Shown: positions 1 to 9,368 of the stretch, piece after piece
How the letters are laid out: every line of letters begins with the position of its first letter
How positions within the stretch are numbered: position 1 is the stretch's first letter
Assembly: GCA_003512955.1 (NCBI GenBank)
Contig: DOTG01000041.1
Span: 124,001-188,000 of the forward strand
Origin: Marinilabiliales bacterium
GTDB taxonomy: Bacteria > Bacteroidota > Bacteroidia > Bacteroidales > SZUA-534
Reading direction: 5' to 3'
Length of the DNA stretch: 64,000 nt
Notes under the pieces: generated by a model
Seen by the model: only the letters and a program-made list of their open reading frames with translations
What the model was told of the DNA's origin: nothing
Databases searched by the model: none
Made by a program: the position numbers and the translations under genes

Positions 1-369
1 CTCTTGCAACCATTTCATGGCTTCATCCTCTTTGGTGAATAGTTTGGTAGGTACTTTGGGTTGACTGAATTTTAAAAACAGGTTAGCAAAATAACTTGAA
101 ATGGTCGATTCAATTAAAATAGCTTGCCCTGCCACATGTGTACGGTACTGGGCTGCGGCATATTCCCGTGTTTTGGAATCAATAAAAAACATATCCCTTA
201 CATCAATCAGGTTGGCACATAGCTGGGTTCCGTTCCAGGTATCTCCAACCTGGGTCATCTTCTCAAGCGTATCCTTGTCGAGCGTGCAATTGTTAATAGC
301 TATGTACTTATAAATCTGATCATCTCCCTGTACAACTTTTAATTTGTCGTTTATGATAATGCTTTGCAT
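1..369 (-). CDS. STAS/SpoIIAA-like small protein (partial, 3' end outside window)
   Basis: The minus-strand frame is open from an ATG at 369 to the window edge and gives 123 residues starting MQSIIINDKL and ending at MKWLQE. The tail (LFTKEDEAMKWLQE) has the layout of small Bacteroidota SpoIIAA/STAS-like proteins, where the 'EAMKWL' helix lies near the C-terminus. The product is therefore probably nearly complete. No catalytic residues or signal peptide are visible, so a cytosolic regulatory role is inferred only. A CAAATATA sequence at 395-402 reads TATATTTG on the coding strand and could be its -7 box. The family call is moderate because it rests on overall pattern. Confidence 0.6.
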   Translation of the reverse strand, partial: MQSIIINDKLKVVQGDDQIYKYIAINNCTLDKDTLEKMTQVGDTWNGTQLCANLIDVRDMFFIDSKTREYAAAQYRTHVAGQAILIESTISSYFANLFLKFSQPKVPTKLFTKEDEAMKWLQE

Positions 370-836
370 GTCTTTTTTGGTTTCTTAAAGGTGTCAAATA
401 TACAATATACTTTGATAGCTGGCTTGCTTAACTATTGGCTTTTTCAATAAATCTCCCAAAAAACAGCTATAACTTAATGATAGCTTCCTGATAACATTGC
501 CTGAGTTTTTGCATAAATAGTAAAAGCTTCCAATAAAAAACAGTTTATCTTTTTTAATTGGATAACCTTTGAATAGTAAGCTAAAATATTATGCAATTGA
601 TTGTATCTTATGAAAAAACGATTTTAGTAACGCTTCAGTAGGGTTATGCCCTACCTATTTTTTCAATAAAATTTTCACTTGAATCTGAATCTTTATGAAC
701 CCTTAAATGATAAAGGTTCAAAATAAAAAATTAAACTGAAAAATAAGTCTCACTGCTTCCAATTAGACGGTTGTTAATTTATTTGATGCGTTATTTGTTT
801 CAGATTCTTTTAAGTCAATAATTAAAACAGTTTAAT
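370..836. other. divergent intergenic region, no gene
   Basis: This 467-nt AT-rich region separates the minus-strand STAS-like gene from the plus-strand T9SS gene. Apart from the candidate -7 box at 395-402 I see no ORF with family character, no strong hairpin and no tRNA. Confidence 0.6.
395..402 (-). promoter_or_regulatory. candidate -7 promoter box (TATATTTG)
   Basis: On the minus strand this is an exact match to the Bacteroidota -7 consensus TAnnTTTG, 25 nt before the ATG at 369. No clear TTTG -33 element stands at the usual distance. Confidence 0.4.
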
Positions 837-2540
837 ATGAAAACAAAAATCCTCAATGTATTTATCATTTGTTTAGTTTCATTCCAGGCGGTTAAAGCAC
901 AGAAATTTGAATGGGCAAGTAACTTTGGAGGGAATGGTGAAGATGTGGTACGTGATGTTCATGTAACCAACCGCGGAGAAATTTACACAAGTGGTTACTT
1001 TACCGACACCGCCATTTTTAACGTTAATAATATTGAAGAAACCTTATATTCAAATGGATTTTATGACATATTCGTTCAAAAATCGGACACTTCTGGTAAC
1101 CTTTTATGGGTAAAAGGTGTTGGAGGTTCCATGTTTGAATATGCAACAGGTTTGGTTACTGATGATGAGGGAAACATATATATCACGGGCGTATTTTCTG
1201 ATACCGTTGATTTTGATTCAGGAACTGAGGAATTTATACTATCCACACCGGGTGATCTTGATATTTTTGTGCTAAAACTTAATCCACAAGGCGAATTTGT
1301 GTGGGCAAAGCAAATAGGTGGTGTTGATTATGAAGAAACAACCGCCATTGGTTATAGTCCCAAAGGATATATTACCATGACAGGGTATATGTATAATACA
1401 GTTGACTTTAATCCGGGACCTGATGAATTTCTTTTGGATTGCGATGGCGGAGCCGACAGTTTTATTTTGTTTTTAAACAAAGACGGGGAATTTGTATCTG
1501 TAAAAAAGCTAGGGGGATTGGAACTTATTTTAGCTCTTGATATGGATGTTCATGCCAGTGGCGATATTTTTGTTACAGGTTACTTCTCCGGTACGGTCGA
1601 TTTTAATCCCCACCCTGATCAGCAAAATTTGCAAACCGCAAGCGAATCAAGCTTATCGTTGTATATTTTACATCTTGATGCTGAAGGAAATTATAAAAAA
1701 TCAATGATTACTCATGGGGGTAAGGCTATGAGTATGGGAATAGCGGTTGACTCCGATACCAATGCTTATTTAACGGGGTACTTCTACGAGACGGTGAATT
1801 TCGATCCGGACTCTTTGGCGGGTGATGGTAATACATTTTTATCGGATAATAATTATAATGGCTTTGTCATGAAAGTCAATAATAAGGGTGAATTGGCTTG
1901 GGCAAGGCACCAAAAATCCGATCATCCGTTTTTTAGTTATGATGTAGCTGTAAATTCAAAGAAGGAAGTACATGTATCCGGATTTTTTGAAGTCCAGGCA
2001 GATTTTAATCTATCGCCAGAACAAGAGTTTATGATGACAAAAAAATCAAATAACGCTACCGACGCCTATTTACTTGTATTTGATGAAAATGGGGTGTTTA
2101 AAAATGCGTATCAATTTGGGGGAGTTGATTTTATTGATGACCACAATATGGCCATTGACCTTGAAGATAATATTTATTTGGCTGCTCATTTTGAAACCGG
2201 AGTAGATATAAACCCCTTGCCCGATGAAGAATTGACAGTTACTGCAATTTTATATCGCGACAGCTATTTAATCCGTTTATCGACTGAAACAACGATTGGT
2301 ATAAAACAACAAGTTGAATCTATGCCAAGTATTTATCCCAATCCCGCGTTTGATATGATTCATGTTTCATTTTTACCTGGAGATACTGAAACGACTTATA
2401 CTATTTGTAATACTTTGGGTAAAATAATAAAAACAGGAAAAATTAGTCCAAATCAAAGTATTGATATTGACGAATTTAATAAAGGGGTTTATTTTCTATC
2501 TTACGGGAATCACCGTAATTTGAAGTTTTCGAAGCTCTAA
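837..2540 (+). CDS. secreted beta-propeller-type protein with T9SS type A sorting domain
   Basis: 567 residues. Residues 1-21 are a signal peptide ending in VKA before Q22. The body consists of repeated units of about 50-60 residues with recurring 'I(Y/F)xTGYF', 'VDFN(P)' and 'WAKQIGG' motifs, as in SBBP/beta-propeller repeat proteins. Residues 498-567 are a Por secretion (type IX) sorting domain: the 'IYPNPA' start, the 'YTICNTLGKIIKTG' strand and a 'GVYFLSYG' end. It is expected to be exported by Sec, carried across the outer membrane by T9SS and attached to the surface or released. The ligand is unknown. It is followed by a strong terminator at 2556-2593, so it is probably transcribed alone. 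Confidence 0.85.
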   Translation: MKTKILNVFIICLVSFQAVKAQKFEWASNFGGNGEDVVRDVHVTNRGEIYTSGYFTDTAIFNVNNIEETLYSNGFYDIFVQKSDTSGNLLWVKGVGGSMFEYATGLVTDDEGNIYITGVFSDTVDFDSGTEEFILSTPGDLDIFVLKLNPQGEFVWAKQIGGVDYEETTAIGYSPKGYITMTGYMYNTVDFNPGPDEFLLDCDGGADSFILFLNKDGEFVSVKKLGGLELILALDMDVHASGDIFVTGYFSGTVDFNPHPDQQNLQTASESSLSLYILHLDAEGNYKKSMITHGGKAMSMGIAVDSDTNAYLTGYFYETVNFDPDSLAGDGNTFLSDNNYNGFVMKVNNKGELAWARHQKSDHPFFSYDVAVNSKKEVHVSGFFEVQADFNLSPEQEFMMTKKSNNATDAYLLVFDENGVFKNAYQFGGVDFIDDHNMAIDLEDNIYLAAHFETGVDINPLPDEELTVTAILYRDSYLIRLSTETTIGIKQQVESMPSIYPNPAFDMIHVSFLPGDTETTYTICNTLGKIIKTGKISPNQSIDIDEFNKGVYFLSYGNHRNLKFSKL

Positions 2541-2555
2541 CAATCTGTATCGATG

Positions 2556-2593
2556 AAAAAATTCCTGATGATTTGTTTCATCAGGAATTTTTT
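2556..2593 (+). terminator. intrinsic terminator after T9SS protein gene
   Basis: Perfect 15-bp inverted repeat (2557-2571 with 2578-2592, AAAAATTCCTGATGA) with a 6-nt loop and a T-run on the 3' arm, 16 nt after the stop codon. Confidence 0.9.
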
Positions 2594-2600
2594 ATTTTTG
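2572..2600 (+). promoter_or_regulatory. candidate promoter of AraC-type gene, overlapping the terminator
   Basis: TTTG at 2572-2575, a 17-nt spacer and TATTTTTG at 2593-2600 match the Bacteroidota TTTG/TAnnTTTG promoter pattern. The -33 element lies at the loop of the preceding terminator and the -7 box starts in its T-run. The ATG of the next gene is at 2647. Confidence 0.5.
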
Positions 2601-2646
2601 CAGGCAGGGTAAATGAGGTCAGACCTAAATAAAACGCTATTAAATT

Positions 2647-3810
2647 ATGCAAGGGTGGTCAATGTTTTCAGATTTTGTTTTAATTTTCGGGATGTCGTTA
2701 CTTTTTCTGGTTGTATTGTTTGTTCTTAATACCAAACCAGATGACTCAAAAAAGGTACTGATCTTTTTCTTTATTAACGCTTTTTTTTTCCTTCTATATT
2801 ATTATAGTTTTCTTCATAAAGCCAGGCACCTAGGCGCTATTGCTATCCTTTTTGGAAGTGGAACCGGTTTTTTACTTGGACCGCTTTTGCTTTTTTACAT
2901 TAAATCGTTAGTGCTTCCGAGCCAAAAATACCTATCTCATTTGTTTGTGCATTTAATTCCATTTTTGATTTATTGGCTTGTTATTTCATTGCCATTATCG
3001 TTAGATATAGCTTTTGGTTTGTTTCCCTGGTACAGGCATGTTTATCCGGAACTTGCTGATTTTATAAACCTTGCCGAGAATGTATATTTTATTAGCTACA
3101 TAATATTGTCGTATCAATTAATCAGAAAAATATTGAAAGCCTCCAAGGACCAGTATTCAACCATTGAAAAAGATAATTTACGGTGGCTTATTTATTTAAT
3201 AACCGGGTTGACTTTGGTGGTAATCGTTGACAGCGCTTTTTCGGTTTATGAACTTAATTTCCCGATGATTACATGGAATATTGGAACTGTTATCGCATTT
3301 TTTTTAGTGATCCTTTATAGCATTCTTGGATTTAAAGGCCTATTTCAGTCAAAGATACTGTTGCCTGAGTACGTGTTAAATCCTGATAAAGATGCAAAAA
3401 AAACATCTGAAAATAGTAACAGTGAAAATGAAGAGAAAAAAATATCTCAACTCAACTCTTTATCGGCCAATGAAATTGAACAGTTAAAAATCAAGCTTTA
3501 TAAGATATTGGAATTTGACAAACCTTTTTTGGATGATTCGTTAAGCCTTACTGAGTTGGCAAGTCAAATAGGGATTTCAAACAAGCAATTATCGGAATTA
3601 CTGAACCAACATTTGAAAGTAAACTTTTATAACCTGATAAACGATTATAGGATAAATGAGGTAAAGAAGCGTTTGGAGAATTACAACAGCAACAAAGAAA
3701 CACTGTTGGGAATTGCTTTTGAATCCGGGTTTCAGTCAAAAGCCAGTTTTAACCGTGTTTTTAAACTTAAAACAGGCTTATCTCCATCAAATTACATAAA
3801 AAATTTTTGA
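2647..3810 (+). CDS. membrane-anchored AraC-family transcriptional regulator
   Basis: 387 residues. The N-terminal ~235 residues hold about seven hydrophobic segments, beginning at residue ~8. A charged linker rich in K/E/N/S follows at ~245-270. The C-terminal ~100 residues are an AraC/XylS DNA-binding domain: 'SLTELASQIGISNKQLSELLN' forms the first HTH and 'IAFESGFQSKASFNRVFK' the second, which ends in the family signature 'KTGLSPSNY'. This 7TM-plus-AraC layout is common in Bacteroidota and suggests a one-component sensor working from the inner membrane. The signal and targets are unknown. It has no adjacent co-oriented gene and is probably monocistronic. Confidence 0.85.
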   Translation: MQGWSMFSDFVLIFGMSLLFLVVLFVLNTKPDDSKKVLIFFFINAFFFLLYYYSFLHKARHLGAIAILFGSGTGFLLGPLLLFYIKSLVLPSQKYLSHLFVHLIPFLIYWLVISLPLSLDIAFGLFPWYRHVYPELADFINLAENVYFISYIILSYQLIRKILKASKDQYSTIEKDNLRWLIYLITGLTLVVIVDSAFSVYELNFPMITWNIGTVIAFFLVILYSILGFKGLFQSKILLPEYVLNPDKDAKKTSENSNSENEEKKISQLNSLSANEIEQLKIKLYKILEFDKPFLDDSLSLTELASQIGISNKQLSELLNQHLKVNFYNLINDYRINEVKKRLENYNSNKETLLGIAFESGFQSKASFNRVFKLKTGLSPSNYIKNF

Positions 3811-4197
3811 CGTTTTTGCTGAAAATTTAAATACCTGCTATGGTTATGATAAATTCATATGTTATGAATCTCTCACCTTTTCAAATGCTGCCGCTATCTG
3901 CCGGAGTAAAAGCCTCCTTTGCTCACAAAGTTCTCATAATTTTTGGCCATTATCATTTTACAATACTTCGGTAAATATTTTGTAACACGTTGAATTTGAA
4001 ATACATGTAAGCAAATGGAAACACTTGGAAATATTTCTCTATTTCTATGTATTTCAACGTATTAGATAATGAATAAAATGCTAATAAAAAAAGTTTAACG
4101 GACTATTGATTTTATGTTGAACTTAATAATTTTCTGTGCTTTGTTTTAGTGGTTATGAGGTTTAGTTTAGTTCATTTTTCGAACAAATGGTTACATT
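3811..4197. other. convergent intergenic region with an imperfect inverted repeat
   Basis: 387 nt between convergent genes, AT-rich and without a supportable ORF. It contains an inverted repeat: 3987-4006 (ACGTTGAA, 6 extra nt, AATACAT) against 4047-4060 (ATGTATTTCAACGT). No T-run follows either arm directly, so it is not a typical intrinsic terminator. Confidence 0.5.
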
Positions 4198-5319
4198 TTA
4201 AACCTTTAGGAATATCTTCTTTTTGTAAAGAAAGTATAACACCAGCCAGCCCACAAATACGTATGCGATAGAATTTAAAACGGGTTGCACCGGTTCCGAA
4301 AACAAATGGATAAATCCGCCAAATACAAAGTCCTTGAAATAACTAAATCCCTGGAAGGCTGGCTGCATCATGTAAATGGTGATGGAATTCATTCCGATAA
4401 CCACAAAAGGGAATGCCCATTTCCGAAATCCCCAGGCATCGATAATTAAATAAAAAACCGATAGCAGCAGTAAGCTGGAACCTCCGGCACAAAGTACAAA
4501 GGAACTGGTCCACATTTTTTTATTGATAGGGAATAAGGGATTCCAAAGAGCGGCAACCCCGATTAAAAGAGCTCCCGTTCCTGCCAAAATCAACCCTTTT
4601 TGCATCTTGTTCCATTTTAATTTATTATCGCGCAGGAACAAACCTGTTAACGCACCCAACAGCCCTGTGGAAATGGCAGGTATTGTTGATAGAATTCCTT
4701 CGGGGTCCATCACTTTGTCGTAAAGTTGCCCGGGGAGCAATAAACGGTCGATGTAGGCCGATAAATTTCCTTCCAGCGTGAGGTTCCCGGCTCCAAAACC
4801 CGGAACGGGAATCAGCGTCATTAAAGCCCAATAGCCAAGTAAAATGCCCCAAAACCAAACCACAATTGCTTTAGGCTTGAAATTTAATACAATTACTGAA
4901 GCAAAAAACCATCCCAAACCGATGCGGGCCAACACACTGGCAAAACGGATGTTGGGCCAATCGAGGTAAAGAATGCCATTATAAATCATGCCCAAAGCTA
5001 TCAATAGCCCTAACCGTTTTAATAAATGCAGATAAATGGCTTTTGGGCTGTCGCCCCGTTCTTTGCGTTTTAAAACCGAAAAGGGCATGGATACTCCGGC
5101 CAAAAACAAAAACAGGGGAAATATCAGGTCATAAAAATGAAATCCGTTCCATTCGGCATGTTCCATTTGAATATGCAGCCAGTTAAAAACAGGCCAGTGG
5201 GTATATTTTGCTATAGCAGCAATAATCACTTCGCCACCGGCAATCCAAAACATATCAAAACCCCGCAGGGCATCTAATGACAAAAGACGTTCACTTTTTT
5301 GTGTCGATAATTCACTCAT
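4198..5319 (-). CDS. HGSNAT/NagX-like membrane acetyltransferase (DUF5009 family)
   Basis: 373 residues with about ten hydrophobic segments. The N-terminus 'RLLSLDALRGFDMFWIAGGE' is the hallmark of the acyltransferase superfamily that includes human heparan-alpha-glucosaminide N-acetyltransferase (HGSNAT) and bacterial NagX. 'HAEWNGFHFYDLIFP' matches the conserved HAxWNG region, where the proposed active-site histidine of HGSNAT lies. The family moves the acetyl group of cytosolic acetyl-CoA across the membrane to a terminal glucosamine. The ATG overlaps the stop of the upstream GH89 gene by 4 nt (ATGA), so the two are translationally coupled. The substrate is inferred from family and neighbour only. 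Confidence 0.85.
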   Translation of the reverse strand: MSELSTQKSERLLSLDALRGFDMFWIAGGEVIIAAIAKYTHWPVFNWLHIQMEHAEWNGFHFYDLIFPLFLFLAGVSMPFSVLKRKERGDSPKAIYLHLLKRLGLLIALGMIYNGILYLDWPNIRFASVLARIGLGWFFASVIVLNFKPKAIVVWFWGILLGYWALMTLIPVPGFGAGNLTLEGNLSAYIDRLLLPGQLYDKVMDPEGILSTIPAISTGLLGALTGLFLRDNKLKWNKMQKGLILAGTGALLIGVAALWNPLFPINKKMWTSSFVLCAGGSSLLLLSVFYLIIDAWGFRKWAFPFVVIGMNSITIYMMQPAFQGFSYFKDFVFGGFIHLFSEPVQPVLNSIAYVFVGWLVLYFLYKKKIFLKV

Positions 5320-7766
5320 AAGGCAATTTGTTTAAAATCAATATTTTTTATGGAAATCAGAGTCCATTCATAAAAACTCCACTGGTAATTCAATTCGATA
5401 GTTCCCGCGTGTTTAGGTTCATTTTTTGTTTCAAGGTAAAGATGAATCCGAATTTTTTGGTCTGTTTCAACAGTGCGTTCTTTTATTTTACTGGTCGCTA
5501 TTTCGCTGGGATTCAACGAGTAATTGTTAATATTGTAATACGATAAGGTTTTTAAAATAAACGCTAACGTGGGAGTTTGTAACAAGGGAATTGAGTCTGT
5601 TTGGAGCGGTTTATTTGCTAATGGATTGAAATAATGCTCAAACAATTGTCGGCAGACTTTCAGCGAATTCCCAATTGGTAGGGTATCATAGTTTTTCTCC
5701 TGTTTTACCCATTCTTGTTCCCAAAGATAAAAATCCGGATCATCAATTTGTTGGCTTTCTAATCGGTTCCGCAATACCTCAAAATATAATTCCCAACGCT
5801 TATAATAAAAATCGAGCAATAGACCCGACCATTGTTTCATGGCATAGTCGTGTAATTCTTTGGCACCTTGTTCGTTACCCCACACGGTAATTAGCATCCG
5901 GGCATTTTGCTCAAATAATTTTTTCTCCTCCATTGAGGTTGCCATTTGTGTAAATCCTTTGATCCAGTTGCCTAAAAGGAATTCTTTTCGGGTAGCCAAA
6001 AGCCTGTCTAAATCGGCAATGAGCGTTAAGAATTCATCGGATTTTTTAGCAAAAAGCACTTCGTCATGATTTTGGAAAGCCTGAACCATTTCCCGATGAA
6101 CTATTTGAGAACGATTGGTCAATACTTGCCGGGTCAAGTCAACCAAATCGTATTGGTAGGCATCGCTTGTTTTTAAATTGGGTGCAGCTTCTAACAGAAT
6201 TTTCCAGGCTTTTTGTAATTCTAAAGTGTCATAATAAATAGCAGTATTCCCCCAGTTCCACGAACGGGTTCCATCGAGCGAAGGCCGGGCACAGATAATG
6301 GCATCGGTAGTTCCTTCTTGGTTTACCGGACCCCGATAGACGGTTTTCTTCAAAATCGCCCATGCTTCTAATGCCTGTTCATCCAGTTGGCCATACCGAT
6401 AGTGAGTGTAATTTTTTAGCCATTCGTCAACATTGGGGGCTTCGGTCCGCCAAACCATATCGAACAAGGCATCGAACATTACCGGATTGTTGTCGGTACC
6501 TTCAGGCATGCTACCAATTCCAACCATTCGCGCCCCTTTTTCTGATTGTAAAGCTCTGAAAGGTTCTGAACAGACCATTTCCAACCGTCCAAACATCCCG
6601 GTTTTATTACCGAAATTTTGCAACATGCTCCAAATCCAGGGTGTGTTGGTATAGCAATCGCGTCGGGACCAGTTGGGGCGGCCTTCGGCAAATAAATCTA
6701 AAATAAGTGCTTTTTCGGGATCAATTCCTTCCAACAATTTGTCCGACGGGTTTTCCCACCATCCCTGCAAAACCCAGATAGAACCAGGAACAGCCTTTTG
6801 CATAGCTTGTTGGATTTTTTTAGCACTTTGGGTCAGGTCAATATTTTCGGTGTTCCCACCTTCGTGAAACGGATCGCCCCCGTAAAACAGGGTTGTTCCA
6901 TAGAGTTTTTCCATTTCGCGGTAATACACTTTGGCCATTTCGGCAAACAGTGAATCGGTGGGGTCGAGCGTGGCAGGCCGTTCAAAATAGGCCCAATTGC
7001 CACCCGGATAAATCCGATGGATGGGGAATTTTTCTTTCAATTTTGTGGGAACCATCGAATAAAATCCCTGGAAAACAGGAGTCATCCCAAGTTCGCGCAT
7101 CCGTTGGATGATTTTTTTCTGCAATTGTACTCTTTGGTTAATCCATTCCTGCGAAACCGGGCCTCCCCAGCGTTCAATGTTTCCCATCAACCACCAGGCA
7201 GTATATGCGGGGCCAACAATAAATTCCCGGGCTTCGTCAGCCGTAAAATTGAACTGTATTAATGTATTCTGCCAAACGGCTTCGGTTCCTGTAATCGCTA
7301 ACGGCATGTTAATCCCGTTCAGTGCCATCCAATCCAATTCTTGTTCCCATTCATCCCAGCTCCAACCGCCCATTGAATAATTGAAGGTACAGTAGTTTAA
7401 AAAATAGCGCCAGGTAAACGGGGTAACAATCCTAACTTTTTGCTCCACGCTGGGTAATGGATCCGGTAATTGAATCTTTTGCCCCGACTGGGTTATTAAA
7501 CAGCGAGCCTGATTCTTAAGATAGTAATTGAACCCTGCTGCTGCTGCACTGGGCGATGATGCCGCGATTCTGATTTTTGTACCAACCGGTTCCAATTCAA
7601 ACACATCTTTTTGGTTTTCGGCACCAATGGAATCAATGATAAATCGGTTGGCTTGTTCACCAATAGTCCGCTCCATTAATTGCCGGATGGCCGGAAACGG
7701 TTCCTGTTGGTTGGTACAGGAAGCTGTAGTTAACAGTGTTAGCATCCAGATAAAAAGTTTGTTCAT
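5316..7766 (-). CDS. alpha-N-acetylglucosaminidase, GH89 (NAGLU-like) lipoprotein
   Basis: 816 residues. The signal peptide ends in a lipobox (LTTAS-C, Cys17), so the enzyme is a predicted lipoprotein of the cell envelope. The domain order follows NAGLU: an N-terminal alpha/beta domain (to ~110), the catalytic barrel from 'FTWRYFLNYCTFNYSMGGWS' onward, and a helical C-terminal domain. The expected acid/base is Glu302 in 'YGGDPFHEGG' and the nucleophile Glu422 in 'SMPEGTDNN', by alignment with human Glu316 and Glu446. Substrate in the family is the terminal alpha-linked GlcNAc of heparan sulfate or gastric-mucin type glycans. It is followed by the acetyltransferase gene, which could create its substrate by N-acetylating terminal GlcN. 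Confidence 0.92.
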   Translation of the reverse strand: MNKLFIWMLTLLTTASCTNQQEPFPAIRQLMERTIGEQANRFIIDSIGAENQKDVFELEPVGTKIRIAASSPSAAAAGFNYYLKNQARCLITQSGQKIQLPDPLPSVEQKVRIVTPFTWRYFLNYCTFNYSMGGWSWDEWEQELDWMALNGINMPLAITGTEAVWQNTLIQFNFTADEAREFIVGPAYTAWWLMGNIERWGGPVSQEWINQRVQLQKKIIQRMRELGMTPVFQGFYSMVPTKLKEKFPIHRIYPGGNWAYFERPATLDPTDSLFAEMAKVYYREMEKLYGTTLFYGGDPFHEGGNTENIDLTQSAKKIQQAMQKAVPGSIWVLQGWWENPSDKLLEGIDPEKALILDLFAEGRPNWSRRDCYTNTPWIWSMLQNFGNKTGMFGRLEMVCSEPFRALQSEKGARMVGIGSMPEGTDNNPVMFDALFDMVWRTEAPNVDEWLKNYTHYRYGQLDEQALEAWAILKKTVYRGPVNQEGTTDAIICARPSLDGTRSWNWGNTAIYYDTLELQKAWKILLEAAPNLKTSDAYQYDLVDLTRQVLTNRSQIVHREMVQAFQNHDEVLFAKKSDEFLTLIADLDRLLATRKEFLLGNWIKGFTQMATSMEEKKLFEQNARMLITVWGNEQGAKELHDYAMKQWSGLLLDFYYKRWELYFEVLRNRLESQQIDDPDFYLWEQEWVKQEKNYDTLPIGNSLKVCRQLFEHYFNPLANKPLQTDSIPLLQTPTLAFILKTLSYYNINNYSLNPSEIATSKIKERTVETDQKIRIHLYLETKNEPKHAGTIELNYQWSFYEWTLISIKNIDFKQIAL

Positions 7767-7940
7767 ACCCTTGGGATTTTGAGTTTACAGAAAGTAAATT
7801 TAACAGAAGATTTTAAATTACGGCAAGCTTACTTTAAAAAGTAACTTTTTAATTAGTAAGTGTTTAAAGTACATTTTATGTGGACTATTGCTATCAAGTT
7901 ATGCGATGACTATTAGTAATAAATGAGCAAAGTTCAGAAA

Positions 7941-7972
7941 ATAAAAAAGCTACCCGAATGATTAGGTAGCTT
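7941..7972 (-). terminator. intrinsic terminator after aminotransferase gene
   Basis: AAGCTACC (7947-7954) pairs with GGTAGCTT (7965-7972). On the minus strand a TTTTTTAT run follows the hairpin. It lies 24 nt beyond the aminotransferase stop codon. Confidence 0.8.
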
Positions 7973-7995
7973 ATCCAAAATATTTTGGTAGTGAT

Positions 7996-9246
7996 TTAGT
8001 TTACAGCGACTGTTTTTTTCCCCTTTTGGAGTTGATATGCCTCCATTTCTTCCCTGATAGCATCGGCCAACCGTTTGACCCCTTCGCGGTTTTGAGCCTC
8101 GTTCACAAAGGAAAAGTTCATCCGGAAGGTATTTTTGCCCGAGCCATCGGCAAAAAATACATGGCCTACCACAAAAGCCACCTTCTTTTCAATGGCTCTA
8201 AAGAAGAGTTTTTCGGCATCAATATACTCAGGCAAAGTTACAAACAGGAACAAACCGCCTTCGGGCTCGGTCCAGGAAACTCCATCGGGCATGTATTGGC
8301 GAAACCCTTCGAGCATGATGTTGCGGCGTAATCGGTACAAATCAATGGTGTACTTCAGGTTTACCTCGAAACGGGGCGATTTCAAATATTTGGCAGCAAT
8401 TTTTTGTACAAAAGTTGGAGTACACAAATCGGCCGATTGTTTGGAAGTTACCAGTTTATCGTTAATGGCCGGGTGAGCCAAAACCCATCCGATGCGGAAC
8501 CCAGGAGCAACAATTTTTGAAAAAGTTCCCAAAGTAATCACCTGGCCGGTGTTATCCAATTGGTACATCATGGGCTGGTGTTCACCCTCGAACCGGATTT
8601 CGCGGTATGGGCTATCTTCTACAATCAAAATATCGTATTGGTTGGCAATGGTAATAATCTGCAACCTTCGCCATTCGGGCATGGTAATTCCGGCGGGGTT
8701 CTGAAAATCGGGAATGATATATATAAACTTTGGTTTTCGGTTTTGCTGAATGAGTTCCTTTAGCTTTTCTTCCAAGAGGTCGGCCCGCATACCATATTGG
8801 TCAAGCGGAACCCCTGTCATCACTGCTCCATACGTTTGAAACGCATTGATGCCTCCCAGGTACGAAGGTAAACCGCAAATCACAGTGTCGCCTGGGTTTA
8901 AGAAAACCCGCCCCAGTAAATCCAAACCTTGTTGCGATGCGGTTGTGATAATCAGGTTTTCTAAAGCACATTCCACACCTTCGTTCTGGTATCGCTTAAC
9001 TAAAACCTCACGTAGTTCTTTCAGCCCTTCGGTAGCATCGTATTGTAAGGCAGCCGCCCCATCTTCGTATAAAACCCGATTCACAATCTCTTTCAAATCG
9101 TCGATTGGGAATGATTCCGGTGCAGGCAAGCCACCGGCAAACGATATAATTTCGGGTTGTTGGGTCAGTTTCAGGATTTCGCGGATAGCTGAACGTTTAC
9201 TGTTGTTAGCCATATCGGAAAACAAATTTTGAAGATTAGAAACCAT
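7996..9246 (-). CDS. PLP-dependent class I/II aminotransferase (LysN/2-aminoadipate type)
   Basis: 416 residues of fold-type I aminotransferase. 'IISFAGGLPAPESFP' near residue 35 is the start motif of the MocR/LysN/KAT subgroup. The PLP lysine lies in 'GTFSKIVAPGFRIGWV' and the conserved Arg in 'FRMNFSFV' near the C-terminus. There is no N-terminal HTH, so it is an enzyme and not a MocR regulator. In this subgroup the substrates are 2-aminoadipate, aromatic or branched-chain amino acids; the sequence does not settle which. It is divergent from an Lrp/AsnC gene 188 bp away, a common arrangement for regulator and amino-acid enzyme. Confidence 0.85.
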   Translation of the reverse strand: MVSNLQNLFSDMANNSKRSAIREILKLTQQPEIISFAGGLPAPESFPIDDLKEIVNRVLYEDGAAALQYDATEGLKELREVLVKRYQNEGVECALENLIITTASQQGLDLLGRVFLNPGDTVICGLPSYLGGINAFQTYGAVMTGVPLDQYGMRADLLEEKLKELIQQNRKPKFIYIIPDFQNPAGITMPEWRRLQIITIANQYDILIVEDSPYREIRFEGEHQPMMYQLDNTGQVITLGTFSKIVAPGFRIGWVLAHPAINDKLVTSKQSADLCTPTFVQKIAAKYLKSPRFEVNLKYTIDLYRLRRNIMLEGFRQYMPDGVSWTEPEGGLFLFVTLPEYIDAEKLFFRAIEKKVAFVVGHVFFADGSGKNTFRMNFSFVNEAQNREGVKRLADAIREEMEAYQLQKGKKTVAVN

Positions 9247-9289
9247 AATGCAGTATTTTGAAGGTTTATACTGTCAAAGTTACTGTAAA

Positions 9290-9368
9290 ACAATTATATT
9301 TTCTATCTATTCATTCTATCTTTAGAGGATATATCTATTTTATCATCATTATAAAGAAAATATATTGT
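9290..9368. promoter_or_regulatory. candidate Lrp/AsnC operator region
   Basis: In the divergent region, ACAATTATATTTTCT (9290-9304) and AGAAAATATATTGT (9355-9368) are inverted copies that differ by one deleted base. ACTGT also recurs at 9270-9274, 9282-9286 and 9386-9390. Lrp-family octamers bind repeated AT-rich half sites, so this is a plausible shared control region. It is inferred only. Confidence 0.4.

Noticed and set aside
7017..7380. Plus-strand ORFs opposite the GH89 gene
   Set aside because: They are frame shadows of a strongly coding minus-strand gene and show no family motif.
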